Origin: Mesaphorura yosii
Taxonomy: Eukaryota > Arthropoda > Collembola > Poduromorpha > Tullbergiidae
Length of the DNA: 64,000 nucleotides
Assembly (NCBI GenBank): GCA_009869945.1
Contig: WIXG01000153.1
Coordinates: 62,001-126,000, forward strand
Direction of reading: 5' to 3'
Positions 56,101-64,000 of this stretch are shown in pieces. The notes under the pieces were generated by a model. It was given only the letters and a program-made list of their open reading frames with translations, had not been told where the DNA came from and did not search any database. A program made the translations under genes and the position numbers. Position 1 is the first letter of the stretch. Each line of letters opens with the position of its first letter.

Positions 56101-59100
56101 CAGAAGAAATTGTGCTTCAGTCGAGGCGTGAGTTCACACAATGGCAATGGTAATCAGTCATCACACTTCAGAAACAAGTTTTGATTTCATCCTTCCACCT
56201 GTCCCTTTTCATGAACTCGCTGATCAGTCAGAAAAACGTTGACCTGATGCCATTTTCGCTTGTGACTTTTATGTCACTCTCTCTCAATAGGAATGAGAAT
56301 AGAGTGCACGCTTTCATGTGCAGACTTTATCCAACATGGGTTTGAGTGAACGGAAGGAAAAAGAAGGATGCGACGATTTACGAGTTCTGAATTTCTCAAT
56401 TGCAATTTCACTCTTTTCATGCAATTTATTGACCTTGTTTCACATAACACTTACTTATGTATTCACATCATCGACATTAGATAATTATCCCTGGCAGCCT
56501 CTCCTTCACTGTTATCAGCAGTAATTGACAGCTTCATTGATTTTATCAGAAGATGAACACTGAACGCCTTCCTTTAATTAAGCGCCGGCGTTTTCTCTAC
56601 GCTTATACGTGTAAAAGTGTTTCTTGCAATGAATTATCGTTGGTCAGTGAATCTGATTGATAGAACCGTATTATTAGCAAAGGAAGAAGGCAGAAGATTG
56701 ATGAGCTACTTTGTTAAATTAATTCCGTGGAAGATGATATGTATCTTAATTACAGATACGAATGAAATGGACAGATGTGCCAGATGTTTCAATCTCGACG
56801 AAGCTCATAATTAAGTAGCCACGCTCTTAACAGCAACATTCCATCTTCAAAGATCTAGGGTGCGTGGGTGCACGCAAGATTCAATTAAAGCACCGCACCG
56901 CGCCATGATTCATTGCTATTTCATTTCTGATCTACATAAAGATGCGAAAGAGGGCCGAGCACGCAGTTGGTAAATCAATTAGCAAATGTGCAACTTGCGA
57001 AATGGAATTAATTGCCTCATGTTTATACGCGACGCAACTCATAGACGCAATTACTTTTGTTACGTATAAGGCAGATTAGCCATTAACGAAGAAATTAGTA
57101 TGAGAAACAAAGCCTCTGGTCATGAGAAGAGGAACTGAAAGCCAATTTCAAGTGCACGAATGCATTGTCTGCGTTGTGCTCTTGTCTCTGTTCAGACCCA
57201 GTTCTGACAATCTCCGTAATTTATTGTTCGCGTTAGCCGACGCTTCCTCAAGACTCGCTCGTACTTCCGTTTCTTCATTTCATTCCTCTTTTGGTGGCCG
57301 ATTGTTGTGCCTTTAGACATTCAGACTTTTAGGATGAGTCTGAAATTGCATTTCCTATGAAACTCGCTTTGCCCAAGTTTATGACCAAAGTTTATGAACA
57401 ACTTCTCACATGGGAACATCGTTAAAATAGTTGGAACTATGAAGAAGATTTGAAGAGTCATTGCATTTTCTGGTGAAAGAGAGCATAACCTCTGAGATTA
57501 GTTCTGCATGTGGAGCAATAATAACTTTGAACGGAGTCAGCTCAAATACATGCACGTATACATTGTTGCAGTTAATAAGAAATTGTGTTCAATTTTGCCA
57601 AAATATTTCTTGAAACCATGAACTCGAACTTGGCCATCACGGCATAATTACAGCCATTAAGTTCAATAAAGTTCTCGTTCTCGCTTTTCAATGATAATCT
57701 CGAGTTGCAGCCATGCATTTGCGTTTAAAGCGCAAAACTTCAACCAAATATTTCACTTGCACTTAAAAACAAGCTGACCTTATAATAAGCTTGGGCCTAG
57801 CCAAAGAGCAGTTTGATGTTGTTCATGTGAACTGCTGATTGGTTCATGACACGGCTGTTAAAAGTAAAACACACATTCGCAATGAAAAGAACAAGTGAAT
57901 AATGAGGTGAGCAAGTCAGTCTACTGACCCGGAATCCTGGCAGACTTAAACAAACTCTCTCGAAAATTGTTTCGTACGCGCACACATAAATTTTGTACGC
58001 TCGACGCTTGCTGTGAACGTGCAAACAGAATTCACGTTTCTCTGCTGCGAATAAAAGTGATTTTAGGCGTTAACTTGAAATACGTTTTACAATTTCTTCG
58101 GCGCGGTGAATGAATGAAAATCTTCGTTTAATTTGCAAAATTTCAACAATGGGAACCATAAATTCGCGATTGTCTTGTCTTGGAGCATTTTGTGCATTGT
58201 TCTACCGGCATTCTTTCTTCGACGATATCCTTTTGCTTCTTGCCGACTCGTTACACATGTTTTGGTTATCCGAGTACATTTGCCCTTGTCGGTAATCCGT
58301 TTCCTGTCAGTCATGTGTGACTATAACTGCACAAAGTCGTTGTGTATGCATTGTCGCCAAACGCCAGAGAACGAGAAATGAACGTGAACGTGAAAGTGCT
58401 GCAAGAATATGAAATATGAAGTACGAGTACGAATTGATCTTGATCCATGTCAAACATTCAGGTTTGCTCTGCTACGTGTCAGCAGCATCAAATGTCAAAT
58501 AGTCAATTTCAAATTACAAGTTGTGAGCAAGTTACCAAGCAAGCAACTTGCAGAATTAAGAATAGAACAAGTCACGAACATGAACACGAGAAACTGATTA
58601 AAGTAAAATCTAATTCGGCGTGAATTTCATAGATCACTTCGATACGCTGTTGAATTGCTCGAGAATAATCGAGAAACAAGAACAAGTGATTAGGAAAGCA
58701 CATGTGAAACGAATTCAAGCAAGTTTTTTTGGCTTCTAACCCAGAAGGACAGATTAAAAAGCAAAAATGAAATGGCGAACGTGTTGTTCTATTCGAGTAA
58801 ATTGTGAATTATTTCATCCTTCGATTTGCATTATTAAATTGTGGATTCTCTCGTAATATCTTGCAACTATTGCGAGATGAGAAAACCGCAGCAAACAAAT
58901 GTAACAATATGGGTCATTAACATTCGAGTTAACAAAGAACGAGAAATGCGATTAAAAAGGCGAATGCGAATGTGAGGAACACGTAAATATGACCTAGATG
59001 GAATTGAGATTGAAGGAATTGAATTTTCCGTTTCAATTGATTAAGATTTTGATTAATTGCAACCGCGCGTTTTACTTAACCTTTGACTCTGGCCTGGGAA

Positions 59101-59917
59101 GCGGTCATGCTCAACGCTCACTGATTGACTTGTGAGCGAGAGTGCTGCAATTAATTTTGATGAAAATGCATTCCAAAACAATAAGCAGCAACTTCCATTT
59201 TCTATTGTTTCGTTGCGTGAAGTGGAAGATGCCTTCCTAAGACGCTGAGAGCAATCCCACATTACATTTCCCATTCAATTCAGTGCAGAGCATCATGATT
59301 TGACGTATCCGAGGTAGTCACGTTCAATGAAAGTTGAATGAGCATTTCCTTGAACTTTGAGCATTAACTAATTTATTGAATGATTGAATGCTGGCGTTGG
59401 GAAGAAGGTCAATGAAAATCGAATTGGACGGTCAGTTGGTCAGCCAAGTTCAGACCGATCGCGTGCTGTGAGGCCGAGAACGAAGACGGACGCCTAGTCA
59501 GAAAAGAGACAAGAAGGTAAGGCAACAGGAAAACGACAGACTGTTTCTCTTTCCACCGACCTTCCTCCATTATGGAGTGTTCTTGGCCTTCCCTTCTGTC
59601 GCAAATCTTATTTGTTCTGCCATCAACCACGCATCGATGCAATGATGAATGATGTTCACGTTATACATTGAAAATACACAGACGTCAAGTTTCCAAGTAT
59701 AAAGGAAAGGAAGGGCGTCCGGTCTGTCAGGAAAAATAGATCAAGTGTGAGCTATAATTCGAATCCTGTGTTTCACGGGAATGTCACTGATTCTGGTAAG
59801 AGATTAGTAAACTCAGAGAATGAGTCGATGATTTGCGAGAATGAGGAACCACGGAACGAGGAATACAAAGAAAAGAAGCGACACGACGATGCACTTGTTG
59901 AGTGAGACAGAACGATA
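53141..59917. other. Gene-poor stretch between the secreted-protein gene and TAF9
   Basis: I find no gene model across 6.8 kb. Composition is AT-rich except for a GC- and CpG-richer patch at about 55030-55330. That patch has a good acceptor-like site (long pyrimidine tract, then GTACAG ending at 55208) and an open frame on the plus strand. No domain could be recognised there. Other frames of 80-100 codons, for example near 55.6-55.9 kb, are open on both strands and look like chance. Confidence 0.4.
55030..55337 (+). other. Possible unassigned exon(s) in a GC-rich patch
   Basis: The plus-strand frame ending at 55337 stays open through GSPRGNGPPLQQLQRSELRE, then past an acceptor-like CTCACGTACAG, into VDGGRRPMSASADLSMVKLS. 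The patch stands out from its AT-rich surroundings. It could be one or two exons of a plus-strand gene, a 5' UTR, or a CpG-rich regulatory element. I found no matching partner exon nearby. Confidence 0.2.
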
Positions 59918-59923
59918 TTTATT
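59918..59923 (-). terminator. Poly(A) signal for TAF9
   Basis: TTTATT on the plus strand reads AATAAA on the minus strand, 86 nt past the TAF9 stop codon. Confidence 0.6.
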
Positions 59924-60008
59924 TTAAATGCACTCATGATCTCGACTTAAAAAACCTGAAAAGCAGTTACGAATTACTTAAATAAATAATTACAACCAAA
60001 GGTTACAG

Positions 60009-60738
60009 TTACGATGAGTCTCGCTTTGCTTTTTTAGCGTCGGGTTCTCCCGCCGATTTGGAGGGATATGGATTGGGCGTCTTAAATACTGATGATGAGG
60101 ATGATGAATATCTGACTGGTGTCGCCGGTCCAGAGCCACTGCTTGCAGCACCCTTTTGAAGCTTCAGCCTGTAATTTGGCTGAGTTAAACAGTAACGATC
60201 TGGAGGCAGTCGTAAGCCAGATGTCGACTTGATTAGCGGCAGAGGTGTAGTGTTCTTCAATTTTGCTAGATCCATCAGCATCTATAAATACGTTTCAATA
60301 TTCAAGGTCAGAGCCACAGCGTTTACTGAGTGGATTCAATGTTTGCGTCTGTTAGTAAATTGGAAACTGATCATTCTTTCTTTCTTCCCACTTACTTCTC
60401 GGGGCGGTGGGCTGGTGTAGTTTTTCTCCGTTAGAACCTTAATTGCCAGCTTAATATCATCCAGGTCCACGGTTTTCTTCTTGGCATACTGTGAATAAAC
60501 CTTGGCTTCTTCCACCACATTTGTAATGTATCCTGGACAAAGCGAACATCGTCATTTGTTCAATTTACGAACCTGGACATCACTCTTTTCAGCCCAATAA
60601 ACTTGACTTACTGTAAATAAAATCCAACATTTGGTTGACTAATCTTGGTTCGTGGCTTGTAACTCCCATTTCCTTCAACAGGGCCAGCATCACCAGCGCG
60701 TCCTTTGGCAAATGCTTGGGTGTTGGCGTCGAACTCAT
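60009..60738 (-). CDS. Taf9: Transcription initiation factor TFIID subunit 9 (TAF9)
   Basis: Histone-fold subunit shared by TFIID and SAGA; pairs with TAF6 in an H3/H4-like dimer at promoters. Minus-strand exons 60738-60612, 60532-60396 and 60281-60009 give 178 residues. The histone fold spans about residues 8-80: HLPKDALVMLALLKEMGVTS, MLDFIYRYITNVVEEAKVYS and KKKTVDLDDIKLAIKVL. Next comes the TAF9-specific conserved region NYTSPPPREMLMDLAKLKN, TPLPLIKSTSGLRLPPDRYC and NYRLK. The tail is short and Ser-rich, ending DAKKAKRDSS, against about 264 residues for human TAF9. An in-frame upstream ATG at 60804 would add 22 residues; I prefer 60738 because the protein then starts just before the histone fold, as in relatives. 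It is divergent from POLA1. Confidence 0.95.
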
Positions 60739-61348
60739 CTTGTGAAGTGCTATTAGGGCAACGCACTGCACGGAATGTAAGCTTGACTGATTAAGGAGTG
60801 TCAATCAATGGATTTTGGAATTGAAAATCACAAAACCATAAGAAGAAGCGCATTCAAATTTCCCTGTTCGATTCTCATATTCAACCATTGGCATTAACAA
60901 GGATGTGTATAACGAACGATTACGCAGACTGCGTGCCATGCATTCGCCAAGCTCCAATCCCATCAAAAAACTATATGAACAAAGCAAAACCAAATTGCAA
61001 CGCGGGCAGCTTCCCCTCCATCCATGCAAGAAAAGAAATCGCGAAAATCGCTTCATTCAATAAATGGCATTAATAAATATCAGTTAATTACCAAAAAAAT
61101 CGAAAGAACTAAAAGAGGTCACGTGAACTGATCAGTGAACACTTAACCCATTTATTGGTTAGTTCGTGCATTAAAGTGTTTGGTACCAGTGTCAATAAGA
61201 TCGATTAAGAATTAAGTACGTCCGCTGGCTACGGTGAGGATTAGCCAATTAGGCCAAGTGGCCAAGTATACAAAGTCGAGGATTGACGATTGAGGTTGTG
61301 GCTTAAGATAATTGGGGTAATTGGAGGAGTTGAAGTTGAGACGCGAAC
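60739..61348. promoter_or_regulatory. Divergent promoter interval of TAF9 and POLA1
   Basis: About 610 bp between the two start codons must hold both promoters. An ATCGAT core (61200-61205, in context AGATCGATTA) lies 149 bp upstream of the polymerase start. In Drosophila the DNA polymerase alpha promoter depends on DRE elements (TATCGATA), so this partial match is suggestive but not proof. No E2F-type TTTSGCGC was seen. Confidence 0.4.
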
Positions 61349-64000
61349 ATGGCTGGTAAGCGTGTGCCGGCGAGACCCACCCAATCGGTGTATGCGTCTA
61401 AAATTAGAATCGGTAATTTCAGATGATGCTGACGCTGAAGGAGCTGGTTCACTTGCCCGAACTAGAAGTCGGCGAAGCTATACGTCCAGAAACAATCGAG
61501 AGTCTGCGCTAGAAAAATACAAGGCGGCGAGAGGTGGGCAGCTCAAAAATAAATTCGAGGTTTGCTAAGGAAAATCCCGATCTCATATACATTAGGCCAA
61601 CATTTCATTATGAATACTTTGAATTGAAAGGTGGAAGAGATGCAAAATGTCTATGATGTTGTGGATGAAAAAGTGTACTCGAGACGCGTTCAAGATAGGC
61701 AGAAGGATGATTGGATTGTGGACGACGGTGAGTAATGTCTACGGTGCGAACTACTGTTTTTACAAAGCAATCGAACTCAATTTTGTCACAAATAGGTACT
61801 GGCGAGTATTACGAGGACGGGCGCGAGATTTTCGATGATGACTTGATAGATGATGACGATGTGGAAACCGGTAGATCTCGCAAGAAAATAAAATCCAAGA
61901 AAGATAAGGAGATAGAGAGACAAGTGAAAGATCAATACAAGGCTGGTTTCCAGGACTTGAGGAGCATGTTCAGTTCCATGCCAGTAAAGAGAAAAGTGGC
62001 GGACGCTAATGGGGCATCAACTTCAAAAGTGACAGAGGATGACCTGCTTGGCAGCCTTTTAAAAGAACTACACGAAGTGAAGAAGCCCAAGCCTACCTCA
62101 AATGGGGCTTCAGCGGCCGGACCACCCAGTGTTATGCATGAAATCAAAAATCCAACGGTTTCTGGCGCCGGGGTGAGGTTTGCGAGACAAGAGGGGCCTG
62201 AAATCAAGAAATCGAAGTTCACTTCACTTGGAGCTGGCCTGGCTGGCCAAGTGAAGCCAATGATCCACTTACTATCAACCAAGTTTAAGAAACCAAAACT
62301 GGAACCAGCTGCAGAAGAGGATTTTAGCATGCACAATGATGACCAAGACGCAGGACTGGTAGGGATGGATGAAAGCGATGATTTCAGGAGTTTCTCACCC
62401 GAACCTCTGGAAGTGAGTGCAGTTATTGAACTCAAAAATGGAAGTAATGATGGAGGAAGCGTGCACAAAAGCGACGGTGGTAGAAAAGGAAAATCTAACG
62501 CAGATATGAATAATCACGATTCAAGTCTTGCTTCGGTATCGACGCCGGTAGAAGCCCGGAATGAAGAACGGAAGCCGAAATTACCAAAATATAATTTTGA
62601 GGAGACTGCTGGTGATATTATTGGAATGGATGAAGACATTGATGACGTAATGAGTGCATTGATGATGGATGATAATGACAGTTCAGACAAGGTTGGTTGT
62701 TTGCATTCTGTAGGCGTAGATTGGTTAATGGCTAATCGCACGTGTGAATGAAAACAAAAATTATTTTACAGAAACTGAATTTCTTCTTGTTGGATATTCA
62801 CGAAGAACCAAGAAATCCGGGGTGTCTTTATTTATTTGGGAAAGTGCAAGAATCTGCCGGCCACTACGCAAGCTGCTGCGTCATAGTCAAGAATTTAATG
62901 AGATGTGTATACTTACTACCGAAGGAAAATGTAAGTCACAATAAATCTTTCAGAATGTCCTGTGTCCCACTATTTTAAAATTGTGTTTAAATTGTTCGTC
63001 TTGTCTCTGTAGGACTCACCGCAAGACGAATCTAACTGCGACGCTATTTTGGAAGAATTCGATGACGTCATTTCGCCGAAGTTCCACATAGGCTCTTTCA
63101 AAGCTCGACCAGTTCAGAAAAAATACTGCTTTGATGTTCCCAATGTCCCAAAAGCATCTGCGTATTTGGAAGTTCGTTATGCCGTAAGTCCCTAATTAAA
63201 TCCCTACTTTTTGTGTCATTGTATATCACAGTCGTTTAAACTTTAAAGGCATCACAACAGTCGCTGCCTGCCGACCTCAAGGGAGAGTCTTTCTCTAAGG
63301 TATTTGGGACATCGATAACACTGATAGAAACATTTCTGCTAGAAATGAAATTGAAGGGACCTTCGTGGCTCCAAATATCCAGCCCTTGCGAAGTTGAAAA
63401 CGCGCAGCATCAATCTTGGTGCAAATTTGAGGTTTGTGAATTTAACCAAATTCTTTTTGGACTTCTGTCTGACCTTATTATGGTTTTGTAGTTCTCCAGC
63501 GACGTTAAGGGTGTCAAATTGCATCCTGATGGCGCGAACATATCTGTTCCGCCTGTGGTTCTTGTGTCCTTGAATGTTCTTTCTGTGAATAATGCTTCCA
63601 CCAAAAAGGACGACATTGTGTTCATCGGAGTAGCAGTCAATCGAAAATTCCACTTACAGTCGGCACCAACAACCAATAGCAAATATCATGAATCATATTG
63701 TTGTAAGTGATGAGGCTTGTCTAAGTGCTGGCAGCCATTATGCTTTCAACTTTCAAGACATTTAATTTTGTATTTTTAGTGATTAACAAGCCTACTGGCG
63801 AAGTTTGGCCCTTAGACGTGGATAAGGTTACAAATAAACGAGTGACCAAAATGGAATCCGAACGGGCTCTACTCGGATGCTTCCTGGCAAAGTTACAGCA
63901 AATAGACGCGGATGTCCTTCTTGGTCACGATGTCAACTTTGAACTCCTACTGATGCATCTTTTGGAGTATAAAGTGCCCCACTGGTCTCGGATTGGCAGG
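61349..64000 (+). CDS. Pola1: DNA polymerase alpha catalytic subunit, 5' part (cut by the window edge)
   Basis: B-family replicative polymerase that extends primase RNA primers. Exons 61349-61355, 61423-61559, 61631-61727, 61796-62691, 62772-62930, 63013-63183, 63249-63431, 63492-63702 and 63780-64000 give the first 694 residues; the frame is still open at the edge. Exon 1 encodes only ATGGCTG. The N-terminus has the family block DDWIVDDGTGEYYEDGREIF (about 72-93) and EDDLLGSLLKELHE (about 161), where human has a related LLGDILQDL block. A variable acidic region follows, then the folded N-terminal domain (FFLLDIHEEPRNPGCLYLFG, GHYASCCVIVKN, LPADLKGESFSKVFGT). The inactive exonuclease-like domain includes SERALLGCFLAKLQQIDADV and LLGHDVNFELLL, shorter there than the human GHNIYGFEL region. 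Polymerase motifs lie beyond the window. Confidence 0.96.

Noticed and set aside
61932..62468. 178-codon minus-strand frame inside the large POLA1 exon
   Set aside because: Antisense shadow of a coding exon whose plus-strand frame matches polymerase alpha.

Overview
This is a eukaryotic window, almost certainly from an arthropod. The genes are interrupted by short GT-AG introns, mostly 50-350 nt. The best-marked regulatory gene is an arthropod-type odd-paired/Zic factor: its last zinc finger has C-x4-C spacing and it carries His/Gln/Asn-rich tracts. A springtail or crustacean would fit the compact introns, but I cannot fix the species. All exon models were built by hand from reading frame, splice-site phase and family knowledge. 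No alignment or transcript was available.

Layout. (1) 1-8247, plus strand: the 3' part of an odd-paired/Zic gene. Exons with fingers 4 and 5 and the C-terminal region lie at 6568-6680 and 7549-8247; the first 6.5 kb looks like the end of a large intron. (2) About 8.3-35.2 kb: some 27 kb in which I find no convincing gene, a typical flank for a developmental transcription factor. (3) 35.25-53.14 kb: a compact cluster of seven genes that strictly alternate in strand: DRC9/IQCG (-), ribosomal protein eL33/RpL35A (+), BCS1 (-), metaxin-2 (+), TTC14-like (-), cyclin B3 (+), and an unrecognised small secreted or membrane protein (-). (4) 53.2-60.0 kb: largely empty, with one GC-rich patch near 55.0-55.3 kb that may hold an exon. 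(5) 60.0-64.0 kb: TAF9 (-) and the 5' part of the DNA polymerase alpha catalytic subunit (+), head to head; the polymerase runs off the right edge in frame.

Functionally the cluster is mostly housekeeping: translation, respiratory complex III assembly, mitochondrial outer membrane, mRNA-associated factor, cell cycle, basal transcription and replication, plus an axonemal protein. BCS1 and metaxin-2, both mitochondrial membrane proteins, share a 447-bp divergent promoter interval. TAF9 and POLA1 share one of about 610 bp. Convergent neighbours end 175-360 bp apart.

I found no CRISPR array, tRNA, rRNA, recognisable transposon or virus. The most unusual non-coding structures are a four-unit, roughly 45-bp-period array of palindromic ACGT elements in TTC14 intron 1, and an inverted repeat enclosing a perfect TGACGTCA in a BCS1 intron. 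I did not find an obviously new biological system.
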